From the NCBI GenBank assembly GCA_910591455.2, contig OU342808.1:6304447-6368446 (forward strand): a DNA stretch of 64,000 nt, given 5' to 3'. The notes under the pieces were generated by a model, which ran no database searches, was not told where the DNA came from, and saw nothing but the letters and a program-made list of their open reading frames with translations. The position numbers and the translations under genes are program-made. Within the stretch, counting starts at the first letter, position 1; each line of letters opens with the position of its first letter. This document shows positions 21,630 through 35,500 of this stretch, in pieces. The DNA comes from Pholis gunnellus (Eukaryota > Chordata > Actinopteri > Perciformes > Pholidae).

Positions 21630-23229
21630 CCCTGGCAGTGTGCTTTGCTGTGATGAGAGCGTGTGGGTGAAGCATTAAGGTGTTACATATTAACTAACTC
21701 TCTACGCTTCGTAACGTTCGCCTACCCCTCCACGGCTCGTTTTAGTCGTTGCTTCACCTTTAGTCCGCGACTCACCGTAAGTGGGTTTAGTTTGTACGGA
21801 GGCTGGCTCGCTACAACAGTCGCAATGGCAACAGTACGTATAAAAATGGCCACCACTCTTGATTTTAATTGAAATGTCTCCTATTCTATTTCTACGGTGC
21901 AACTTCTTCAGTGAGAAATGTTATGTTTGATCGCAGTTGCATATTTTTAGGCTACCATCTGTCCAACATCTGTCCAAAAGTTACTTTTTATTGTCCCTGT
22001 TAATTTCTTTCCGTACCAGGGACTGTGACACGATCAAATTAGAGCCCTGCACTTATTCTCCCATAAAAGCTAAATAAAACTAGGGTAAATCTGCTGACTC
22101 CATCGCCTTTGCTCATCTTGCGTTTTCTGACACTGCTGCTTTGCCACTACAATGTGCTAAAATGTTAAAATATACAGGGATTTCAGCTGACCTGTGAGAG
22201 TAGCATTTTAAAAACTGAGTAAGGAAGGGAAAGGGGAAGAAATTGGATATAAAAGGAGCAAAAATCCATTTGGTGAGTCAGGGAAAATAGTCCGCGGCTA
22301 AGCATTTTGGAGTAATGTGATAATGATGGAAGAACTTGAGGAGGAAGAGCACCATTGTCCCTTTTCTCTCAGCCAACGTGTGACTTCTGTAGCATCTGAC
22401 GAGGAACTCTGACATGTCTCCTTCTCTCTCGCTACACCTCCTTTATCATTTATATTCACTGCCACGGATTAAAGGAAATTCTTCTAATTGTGTCTATTCT
22501 GACTGGGTCACAACAAATAAGCACTTCCCTCTTCCATTGTAGATATTCCTGAAACCCAAAGCAGGTAATAAAAAAGTGTTTAGTGCACACATAATTAGGA
22601 CGATTCAATACTTTCCAATTGTTATTTATTTCAAATGAAGAAGAGGCTCTGCTTTCTGTACATTTAGCGTAAACCCTGTTCGGGCAAATCAAGACAGTGG
22701 ACAGGCTCCATGAGAAGTTAAACGGTCGAGGATCTGGGGAAATCAAAGCTCAGTCTCTCCGTGTTAACCGGGTTCTGCCTGAGCAAGTTGAGGAAGCATC
22801 ACGTTCGGGGAGAGACAGGCAGGGAAACAAGCAAGCCATCGCTTCTCTTTCCGTATCGAGGGCATTTTGGATGGATCAAAACGTGCATCATTTGTCACGA
22901 TCTGGGCCTCCGTGGTTTTTTTAAGCGGGGCGTTCTAGTGCAAGGATTGTGTGGGTGGGCAGGATGTCTCAATGATGTGGGTGACATTTTGTCCCCCCCC
23001 CCCCCGAGTACAGGATAAAGGTGATCGAAGACGGCAGAAGGGGGATGGAGTGTGGAACAGGAAAGTACAGACTCCTGCGACGTCACAAAGAGATGAATAG
23101 AGGGATGAAGGTCTTCATCTACACAGTAGGGGGAGAGCTAGTGAGACCAGCAGGGCTCCCCGTCGATTAAAATATATAAATAAAGGGTCCACTCCGTCAC
23201 TCTGGGTCTTTCAACTCCACACAGACGAG
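21630..23229. other. No recognisable gene
   Basis: A phrase ATGGCCACCACTCT occurs at about 21.42 and 21.85 kb on either side of the hairpin, but no gene is recognised. A run of 13 C lies at about 22.99 kb. Confidence 0.4.
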
Positions 23230-23425
23230 CGGTGGTATACCGCTTTCAATACAGTCACCGGTGTCACGTTCGACCAACACGTGGATTTCACAATACCGTC
23301 TTTACCGCAAGCGCGCACGCGCACCTGATGAACTACTCCGATGCCGTTTATACCGTCTCCGGCTTCGTACCGGCTACAGGCTTGCTTTTCATGTTAACAG
23401 GTCAGAGCAGCCACAGAGCCGCTGA
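23230..23425 (+). repeat. Probable hAT-derived fragment
   Basis: Phrases such as GGTATACCGC, GCGCACGCGCACCTGATGAA and CCGATGCCGTTTATACCG resemble the leader of fish hAT elements related to the one at 2397-5155. Neither end is visible. The call rests on remembered sequence style and not on a measured alignment. Confidence 0.3.
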
Positions 23426-24199
23426 ACCGCTGCATCTCTCACGCGAGTAGCGTCCACACGGACAGCGTTTGCTGTTGCTGGAAGCCTTTCTTTCGACATA
23501 AAGAAAAGCTTTCATAATGTCTCATTTTATCATAAATGTCATTTGTATTTTTATTTTATTTTTATTTTTGGACAGAAAGTTGAGACGGGTGTTCCCATTT
23601 GTAAATGATAATAACCGCCTACAATTAAAAGACGGTACCGTGCAAATTGCTGTATTTCCACAACGCTGTCTTGAAAATATATTTTAGAATAAAAGATTAG
23701 AAAGATTAAGATAAATGTTTGTGACATGGCCCGGGCGTTAACCGTTTACAGCTTATGTCAGCTTTCGGTTTCTTCTTTTAAATGCAATGTTAAAAATTAG
23801 GAATGGAGAAAACTTTAAAACAACACATGTAGCTCTGTAACTCATTTTCATTCTTATTTGGAGCCAATAAACAAATCTTTTTTTTCTTACTTAAGATTTG
23901 TTTTCCTTACATTTCCAACAGAGTGAACATCGGTAGAAACATGTTTTACCGTGGTATTCTCTTTTAGGTCACATCGCCCACTGCTCCATGAAGCTTTACA
24001 CACAAACATCTGTCTACAGGACAGCATCACATCATTTGGTACACTGAGGTCATCAAATATCTAGTGCAAGACACTTTATAAGACACTGCTTTTAAACTGC
24101 CACCGTAGTGAGAGCAGAGTGGTCCAGATTACCGTTGCTTTGTCCAGATTGTCTTAGGTCTGAGAGACCTTATTGACAAATCCTGACAGATGGACAGAT
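23426..24199. other. No recognisable gene
   Basis: AT-rich sequence with short unrelated frames. Confidence 0.4.
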
Positions 24200-24687
24200 A
24201 CATTAATGTCAAGTAAGAAAAGGGACAAAGACAAGTTTTCCAAAGAGCGAGAAGAGGATGAAGATAAACGACATGAACACAGAGTAGATGGAACAACATG
24301 AAGCGGGCAGAAGGAGAGACAGGAAAGCACACAGGGAGGCTGGGAGAGCGCTGGATGAAGATAGATGCCATAGTGTGGTGGGAGAAAACACGGGCAGAGG
24401 AGAGAAGAGGGGCTTCCAGTTCAAACAAAAGTGATACGCGACGAGATCTGAGGCGACCGCAGCATTTAGTGGAAACAGGAGAGTGGGGTGGAGGAGTGTG
24501 ATTGGAGAGGTATCGCAGAGGGGAGAGAAATGGACCCAAGAGGAAAGCCTGGTTAGAGCTGACATCTCCAATAGATGTGGAAGATTGAGACAGAGTGATT
24601 TGATGAAATGATGAAAGAAGCGGAGGAGAGAGGCGCCAAGGGAAGGAAGGCATGTTAAGTTGAGAGACGCAGAGAGAACAATGGCAG
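24200..24687 (+). other. Purine-skewed tract (GA-rich plus strand)
   Basis: For nearly 500 bases the plus strand is dominated by G and A (AGAAGAGGATGAAG, GGAGAGACAGGAAAG, GGAGGAGAGAGGCG and similar). Stop codons are therefore rare on the other strand. Two overlapping minus-strand frames of 174 and 193 residues, rich in S, L, P and F, arise from this. They show no domain and I regard them as artefacts of composition. Confidence 0.7.
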
Positions 24688-24719
24688 AGGGGGGGGGGAG
24701 GGGGGGGGGGGGGGGGGGG
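24688..24719 (+). repeat. G homopolymer tract (about 32, one A)
   Basis: A run of G with a single A interruption forms the end of the purine-skewed tract. Confidence 0.95.
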
Positions 24720-24866
24720 AATAAGAATTCATGTAGGCAGCTGATGGACAGCTGCTGAATGTCAGGTTTGGCATTCATTTTTGTAAACACTGCATGTTCT
24801 CATCTAATCTCACTGCCGGGAAACCAAACAAGCAAGCAATGGGAAGGGAAAGGAAAAGAGGGGCGT

Positions 24867-24868
<2 letters not shown>

Positions 24869-24908
<40 letters not shown>
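24869..24908 (+). repeat. (TG)20 microsatellite
   Basis: An uninterrupted tandem dinucleotide repeat. Confidence 0.97.
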
Positions 24909-27613
<2,705 letters not shown>

Positions 27614-27997
27614 TAAAGAGATGGCAGTGCTCTGGCTGCAGCATCTCTCTGAAAGGATGTGCTGGTCAATCAATTGACATAACCAGATTAAACGGGACTA
27701 ACAGGACGTGTCTTTCCTGGCATTGAGTGTTTCTGGGAAATTTTGCAATACCTAAACTCAATATGCGTTTGTGAGTTGAGGCGCTAACTAGAAACCAAAC
27801 CAACACACACACAACTCTGCTGGAGGAGTTATTAGATTTACAAGCCTAAACTGTCATTCCAGGAACAATGGAGGGTTAGTAGAGTTAAACTGATTATCAT
27901 CATTCACGGATCCTTGTTCCTGCCTTCAACTCATAAATATTCCGTGTGGGAATTTAATTAAAAGTTAATATAAAACTGCGGTTATGTAAACAACTAC

Positions 27998-28145
27998 TAG
28001 TGGTGCAACGGATCAAAACTCAAGGTTTGGATCGAGTCACGGATATGAAAAAAGAGCAAATATAACTTTTAGAGATCCGATCACGCTTTTTTTGACATCG
28101 ATAGACGATCCTTGATGAACCATATTGGCCGGCGCAGATTTGTTT
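27998..28145 (+). repeat. Left arm of a 3.1-kb inverted-repeat unit
   Basis: It begins TAGTGGTGCAACGG, a typical fish hAT-like terminus. Phrases GGATCGAGTCACGGAT, GAGCAAATATAACTTTTAG and GATGAACCATATTGGC pair with the right arm at 30945-31090. The terminal 25 bases have no partner. Confidence 0.6.
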
Positions 28146-28499
28146 TGTTATAGCAGATGGTATACTAGTCTCCAGACTCCCGTCCCTTAAATTCAAAGTT
28201 TACCCTCAAAAATGATAATTACCGTTTTACTTTGTTATAGTCGTCTATAGGGTTTTTGCATGAAAACACACAATTTAAATTAGGATATAATAATGGATTG
28301 CATTTTCATTCATAAACAACAACAAAAAAAAAAATCAACATTTTAAACCTGAAACAATCAGGTTGTTTCAATGCAAAACTTTAAGATGAATAATCTATTC
28401 CAAAGAAACTCAAAAAAGAAAGACTGTGATACAGGAAACAGGTTGTGTTGTCAGTGACAAAGAACCCGTTAGGCCTATAGAGCTGCAATAAATCTACTT

Positions 28500-28860
28500 C
28501 TTTTTTTGGCCACATGGGGGCAGCAGAAACAAGTTGTAAACACAACATTGACATATCATGACCTTTTAAAGTTGATATGGTGAACTTGTTGGCAAACAGT
28601 TGCTTTTTTTATACATTCGGCAGTTACACAGAGAAACTATCTTTCTTGAGAAGTTGAGTTTCTATCCACCTGATGAACATACGTCCACTACTCACTCTCT
28701 GTTCTCGGTCTCCACCTATTCCTGTGAAAAATATGTCTGTTTAGCTGTTCAACAGTGTTGAGCAGGTAGTGTGCAGTGGGTTCAGAGCTGTCACCCTAAA
28801 ATCAGCTTAACACTTAAAGCCACTTTAATACAACTTTGCAACAAAACTTATCTGCTTTGA
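28500..28860 (+). repeat. Unclassified dispersed repeat, copy A
   Basis: Phrases such as CAGTGGGTTCA, GTGTTGAGCAGGTAGT, GAAAAATATGTCTG and GGTCTCCACC recur in the same order near 59.69-60.03 kb (CAGTGGGTTCA, GTGCTGGGCGAGTAGT, GAAAATATCTGG, TGATCTCCGC). The copies are strongly diverged. The family was not identified. Confidence 0.4.
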
Positions 28861-29898
28861 TGAATTATTTTTGCAAGTCATGTAAACAACTGTAATTATA
28901 TGCTGTCAGTCTAAAGTATATATCTAAAATAGAAAAGTAAAAGTCACTCCAACATTTGGACAGGTAAAAAAAAAAAAAGGTCAATATTTATGACAGATGT
29001 GACAGCAGTCCCAAGACAGCCGAGAGCCTTCGAGTCACTCAGTTTGGATGGCAAACGCAAGATGTCAGAAACATTACAAGTGCAATCATCTGTGAAAACC
29101 TAAAATGTCAAAACATTTTGAAAAATGTCCACCACTTCTTAAAGCCCCAGGTGACCTCATCAAATGTCTGTTGTTTTTTGTACAACCATAAAATACCCGA
29201 GGATATTACATTTAAAGGGATTTCAAATCCTCACACGGAGAAGCGGGAACCAGTGATTGTTTCAGCTCTTGTTCAAATGGTTCTTTTCTCTAAATAAAGT
29301 ATACAGAGAGAAGCAGAGCTTTAACAAAGGGCATTTGTGTACCCTCTCTGTGGAGTACAAAACATAGACTGTGTTTACATGAATCCTCCTTCATGACCGG
29401 GGTCAATGGAGTGTTCTGTTTGAGCATGTTATCAGAGTACCGGATAAGCCTTATCCTGTTGGTGAGAAACCTGAACATGGAGTAGTCTGAACGAAGCCGG
29501 GATACTGCAGCATGTTTACACCTTAGCCCTGTTATTACTATGCTACCATAGGGACATAGCAACAGTGATGGCGGTGGTGAAAACATCAAAGACAGTGGCG
29601 AGGAGACGGAGTTTTGTCTTTCGGTCGTGTACCGGTTGAATATACAGACTCATTTCGATGGGGAAAGGCTTTAAACTGCTGACCTATTAAAGTCTGGAGT
29701 GGCCCCGTTACAGGGCGTACAGTTAGTCACGGTGGAAAATATTGGTAAAAAATTCTACGTGGGTTTACATAAAGTTCAAAGATGTGGCTTTGATCCAGGA
29801 ACTTTTGAAATCGTACAAGATTTTGACTGACGTGCTTCGTGTTTAACGGCCGCCAGCAGGATTTCCTAGAAAGGCTTTTCGCAAAAAAAAAAAAAAAA

Positions 29899-30050
29899 AT
29901 GAGTGGATGGAGCGTCGGCTGCGAGAGAGCTCCGAGCGAGAGCACAGGCTTCTCACTGAGGTGATCCAGCAGGGCAGCTGCTCTGGGATCAGTGGTGAGT
30001 GGGTTGAGATGCTCTCACATCCCACCTCCGATGCAGCAGGCTCCCTTATG
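29899..30050 (+). pseudogene. Harbinger-type accessory (trihelix/MYB-like) protein fragment
   Basis: After an A17 run, the reading WMERRLRESSEREHRLLTEV with IQQGSCSGISGEW resembles the C-terminal, arginine/glutamate-rich helix of the MADF/trihelix-like second protein found in fish PIF/Harbinger elements. This second protein assists the transposase in binding DNA. The DNA-binding part is not present here. A transposase remnant lies about 400 bases away on the opposite strand, which fits the two-gene plan of such elements. Confidence 0.45.
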
Positions 30051-30354
30051 CTAGTCCCAATAACATCTATTATGATGTCCCTCCAGCTTCTTACTCTGAA
30101 ACATCATTTTAGGAAGTTCAATATGAAGACATTTGTTCAAGTTATATTTACATACGCATTTAAATATATAGTTCCAGTTTTGCTAACTATTTCACAGGTT
30201 AATTGGCAGCATTTTGGTCATTTCTTGGACTTTTTTGTATATATCGTCAGCTGAAATGAAGAATTGTTAGACTACCAAAGACTTGTCGATAAAAACAGGA
30301 GAAGAGGACACGAACACATCAGTATTGGTCATTCTCGATACCCTGTAGGACGTA

Positions 30355-30800
30355 AGAACTAAGCCCACCCTTTCTGATTTATGAAGTCTTGGTAGCTGTC
30401 ACTAGGGGGCGCAATAGGGATGAGGTTTCCATCTACACAGCCGATGACTTGTGGAAGCACGTAGGCCCGTTGAACGCGCTCGTCTTTTTGGATCAGTTCC
30501 TCTTGGCATGAAGTGGCTCATAGCTTCGAGCAACATCCAGTCACAGAACATAAAAGCATTATTAAAATTTTTTGGACTGCGACTAAGAGACTTTTTCCCC
30601 ACAACTGCCCAGTTTGTACGACACCATGGCAACTCTCATCAGTAACAGAACCGGTGCTCATGCTGTAGTTTTTTGTCCGGTTCTACGGTGTCCCGCAGTC
30701 TTCAAAAAGGACGTCCTACTCACACGGAAATGTTCCCTCCAATCAGAATCAGTGAACTCCATAATAAAAACTCCATCCAACAGTCACGGCTGCACATCTT
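30355..30800 (-). pseudogene. PIF/Harbinger transposase remnant (N-terminal half)
   Basis: Read on the minus strand, pieces of a DDE_Tnp_4-type transposase appear in order: EFTDSDWREHFRVSRTSF, then APVLLLMRVAMVSYKLGS, then QKDERVQRAYVLPQVIGC with VDGNLIPIAPP and DFINQKG. The VIGCVDG block holds the first catalytic aspartate of the family and matches its usual form (GCIDGTHIPI). Stops and frameshifts separate the pieces. The second half, with the remaining catalytic D and E, is absent. It lies within the inverted-repeat unit 27998-31090 and next to a trihelix-like fragment at 29899-30050. Confidence 0.75.
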
Positions 30801-30944
30801 CCTCCATCCAAAGCTCCCGTGTCCCACACTGGTCAAAGTTATCAATGGCGATCCGTACTTATGACAAGATTTGTTTTAATCAATAAAAAGATACAATCTT
30901 TTATTTCCTAATCATTTGAATTGCGTAAAACCGGCTGCTATCAT

Positions 30945-31090
30945 CTGTATGATCTGTATCTGCCAATATGGATCATCAATGATCGGCAATTAGTATCAGC
31001 GGCAAAGAATCCTGATCGGGGATCTCAAAAAGTTATATTTGCTCCATTTTGTCTTTTGTGCTGCTCCGATCCGTGACTCCGGTCCGAACA
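30945..31090 (-). repeat. Right arm of a 3.1-kb inverted-repeat unit
   Basis: This is the inverse counterpart of 27998-28145: GGATCATCAATGATCGGC, AAGTTATATTTGCTCC and GATCCGTGACTCCGGTCC pair with the left arm. The outermost 25 bases of the left arm have no match, so this end is eroded. Confidence 0.6.
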
Positions 31091-31959
31091 TTATTGTCCA
31101 TCATTACTTCAGGGAATCGTGCTAAAGAAACCGTTGGTCTTTAAAGAGAAATCTACTTAAAATGTAAAAGAGGATGCACACGCAGTTAACCGTGCAGCCT
31201 CACTAATATGTTGTTAACTTCGTGGCAAGAGGCCAAACGTATCTGTGGCAAATGACCCACAGAGCCACCAAAGTGTCTTTATAAAAGGGGCTTTCCAGCA
31301 CAGAGACAAAAACGGTTCTATTCACAGCCTGCTCATGCCTTGGGAGAGTGGCTGTGTATGTCTCTTTCTCTCTCCATCTCCCTCCCCCACATGTCGCCGA
31401 GTGATCACGCTTTAACCTGTACAGACCCAATTAACACGACTTGGGCCAGAGGTGCCAGCTGGCACAGCGGAAAGGAAAATAATCCCCTTCCTCCTCTCGC
31501 AGCACACCAACTTCTCTCACCCGTGACAGTGAGTGGTAATGTCCTGCGGCACTTGGCCTGACTCAATACAGGTAAGTGAGCCAGTGCAGAAACCGCATCC
31601 CCTCTCTGCTTCCAAACCGGTCCTCAGAACACATCCGACCATGTCACAGCACCGTGCGTGGTCTCATTATGTCCTCTGTAGCATTGAGCCCTTCAAAAAC
31701 AGCAATTTAAGCGCCCTCGGTAGCATCACAGAAAATGGTGACAAGAGATGAAAGTGGGATGTGGAGAGCGGGATCACAGCAAGCGCAATGGCTGAGGGAG
31801 AATAAAGGAGACAGTCGTGGCGAGGGGTTAGAGCGTAACAAACATTATCATCTGGGAAGAACTTGTGCTTTCTGAACAGCGTTGGTAGCACATTGGTGTT
31901 AATGGTGATGGTGTTAACACAGACCGGAGTGCAGCTCCTCAAGAGTCTCCCTGAAGGCA
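31091..31959. other. No recognisable gene
   Basis: Short unrelated frames only. Confidence 0.4.
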
Positions 31960-32560
31960 GTCAATGACACAGCTGCATCCTGTGTCTGTGCAGCAAGTCT
32001 TTCTCCACAAATTGAATTCATTAAAACCCAAAACGCACACAATTTTACCTTAACGCATGAACTTAAAGATAAGTGGATATTTTAGCCTAACCCACTCTAT
32101 TCGGTTGCTGCTGCAGAATGTGACTGCCACGGGCAAATCCACACAGCGATGTGGGCAATTTGCACAAGGGTTTCTGTTCAACTTTATTAAAAACAGCGCG
32201 AGAGTGCCAGACGGCCACGGGTCACATGGCTGGGATGTGACAGCGGTGGCACTGATGGGGAAACATGCGGCCGCCACACCGTCTTTAATTACAGGCAAAG
32301 TCCTCGGACCGGCCCGTGGGTGACCCGGCTGATTCTCAGCAGCCGGCACACATGTGCACGCTCCGTGAGAGCTACACTCTGATCAAATACTTGACTGACG
32401 GATGAAGTCAATATAATTACCCAACATGATAGAGCTTCTGTGGCGCGACCATCCGTATTAATGATAGAAAAATCAATCAAGCTCACTCCCTATCGCTCGC
32501 TCCTCAATCATGTGCTCATTCTCTCCCTCCTTTCAAGCCTAATTTATGATTCAAAGAAAA
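31960..32560. other. Candidate conserved non-coding island
   Basis: This stretch has no repeat signature and contains many homeodomain-like TAAT/ATTA cores and balanced composition (ATTGAATTCATTAAAACCC, GAAGTCAATATAATTACCC, CGTATTAATGATAGAAAAAT). It looks like an enhancer-type conserved element of vertebrate developmental loci. This is pattern recognition only, with no alignment. Confidence 0.25.
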
Positions 32561-35500
32561 CCATTAGCACGGAGCCACACAGAGACTGTCACAGGGGTTG
32601 CAGATATGCAGCGGAGCTGTGCACAGCCTTCGGGAACGGGAGTGCACAGTGGGAGAGAGCGCACAGGCCCGGGTGGGAGGGAGTTAAGGCGTACGTCACC
32701 TGATTGCAAACTCGCATGCGAGCACACACACACACCTTCTGTACAATGGCAGCACTACTATACATGCCAGAGTAACACTGCTGACATTTGAATATTAAAC
32801 GAAGGCCGAGTCTGCGGGTCCCGCTACAGCTTAGAGATTTGGGGGTTTTTTTCAAGCCACATGGACTGAAATACTCTTTTGGTGTACGCGGACGCTGAGC
32901 AACTTACTTGGGATTGAATGGGACGCCGTCCTGGAACGCAATATCCATTTATTGTACACTCTTTTCAGCCTTCTGTAATGGGAATGAATTTAGATTTTTT
33001 TATCAAACAAAACAATTAACATTCATATAACATACAGTATGACATATTAGTGATGTTGGTCCATATACAGTAAGTGAGAGAGAGCTAAATACATCCCTTG
33101 GCTTTGTTGACATGGTCGTTCGACACATTGCTACTATAGCCACTTTAAGACTTCTTCTAAAGTAAGATTACTCTACATTTTGGGCGTGCAAGGACATTAA
33201 AAAAACATATGCAGGCATTTTGCTGGCACATGTGACCCCGCTGAAGTAAGAGCGACCTGTAGAGCGACATGTAGGACAACTCCACAGGTGATTCCTTGAA
33301 TTTCTTTTCTTTAAAAAAAAAAAAGGTAGCTCAGGCATACGAACGCTCAAACAAATGTGATGTCAAAAACACACATTGCGAAGTCGTACAATAACGCATA
33401 TATCTGTGTCTTACGTCTTCGAAGCAGCCAGTGCCTGCTCATGAAGCTGTGAGCCAGTCAGTCTGATTTTTGTTATTTTTGGGCGGCTCGGATTCGGTCG
33501 TTGAATGTTGACATACGACATGTATCAGCATTGGAAGAGCTCTATTCGGTGTGAAGAAATGTTTCTATCGCATGCTGTGACAGTCAACGGAAACAAGCTG
33601 GAAAGTGTGTCGCGTTATTGTGACAACCTGCAAACATCATCGTCATGTCATTTAGCTGCTCTGCGATCGCATATTGAACAGGGTTGTTTTTTGGGACGTT
33701 TATTACATCGCCGTCTCTTCCATGAAACACCCTCAGAGAGGTTAACATTTCCACGAGACGCTCTGAACCTCAAAACAAACCTCATGAGTGCATCCTCCTG
33801 ACATGATGAATTGGCAGCGGTGCTTTTCGCACAAAAACACCTCCACCTGTGAGCATTCATATGAATGTGCACTCACCAAATTGGCTTTCTGACTGATCCC
33901 CAAACGGCAGCTTAAACCTGTGCGCTGTAATGACTAAACTTGTGACCTTTAATCACGATCAGTCAGTTGTTGAATTATTGCCATCAGCGGGTCAAAGAAG
34001 ATTAAATCTGCACCGCCGCGGATAAGGAAACCACATTGTTCCAAGTCAAATTACTGGAAGTGTAATGAAAAGGCTGGTTACTTTTTACGACTCTTTGTTT
34101 CATACGAATGTAAATGAGGCGGGAGTGAAGACATTTCCCAGCTCTCATATCAGCAGGATAAGGGGAAGACCTGTTTCATTAGAAAACTCGCAACGAGGAA
34201 AACCTTTGGGATTATTCAGACAAATTTCAGGACTTTCGTCTTCTCTTCCAGGTTTTCTATCACACTGCAACATATTACTCGCCTAACTCGCAATTTTCTC
34301 TCAAGCGGCAACACAGAAAGTTTTGAGGCTCAATTGATTCCGTGTAGAAGTGCTGCAGTCAGAGACGAGGGCGAGTATGGCATTGGTATTCTGCGGAGTC
34401 GAGAGTGAGATGTTATCTCGGCGATCACAAGGCTAAAGCCTCTCAGAGGGCTGGAAATGGATCACACGACCAATTCCATTACATTTCTGACAGTCATTTG
34501 TAGAGACAAGATTTATCTGCAGTTACTGACTGGCACACCCTCAAACTAAGCGTCGATTTTTTTTTTTAACACTCTGTACACTCATTCGCTGAAAAAGATG
34601 TATGAGATAGAATCAACTGATAAGGAGAGATTACAAATGTAATAGACTCAACAGAATGTAGCAAAACCTAGTTTGGGTGTAGACCAACAAGTATTGATAA
34701 CCCTTTAGAACAGACACACTCAAGGCGGGCGAAGCGGGATTATCCCTTAACCACTAAGCCTATTTTGAGCCCTCTGCTCGAACATTTCATACCCACACTC
34801 CAAGGGGCTTATCTCGCTAACTACAAGGTCTATTTGAATAATTTCAATGGTATTATAACACTAACACTTGTGATAGTTTTTTAATATCTGTACATATCAG
34901 TGTATATGTTATTGGTTAATGCTGAATGAATATAACACACAGCTCAAATAAAAAATGTTCAGGTTCGCCTGAAAAGAAAAGCACTTTTATTGATTTGAAA
35001 TGATGCAGTCCAAGGCTTAAACTCTCTCAAATCATATCACAAGATGTCTTTTGTCCTTTTTTAAAAAAAAATTGGCTTTGATAGAGTGAAGTATGCCTGA
35101 GAAATCAATGCCGGTGTACAGGTCAGCTGTGGTCAGCCAACGTCAATTCTGATTTTGGAAGTAGCCGATATAGCTCTTTTATTGTACTTTTAAATACTAT
35201 ATAACTCTATATTTCACTTCTTTTATCACTAATAGTGTTCAATCTATCTAATACAGCAGTTTGGCATCATTTTGAGAGCCTGTGCTATATAAAAACCTGT
35301 AAAATATGGCTAATTTTCGTCAGAGTATCTATGTATGTATGTATATGTATATATGTAGATGTATATGAACCTAACACAGCCTGTGATTGGTCGATTTGCG
35401 CAATTCTTACAGTTCTGAGCCCGGAAGAATCTGGGCATTGTAGTGATTCGTTATTTGAGTTGTTTGACAGAATTTTAAGCCAATAAAATAATCTAAAACT

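Noticed and set aside
24129..24790. Two long overlapping minus-strand ORFs (174 and 193 residues)
   Set aside because: They come from purine skew of the plus strand, are rich in S, L, P and F, overlap each other in different frames and show no domain.
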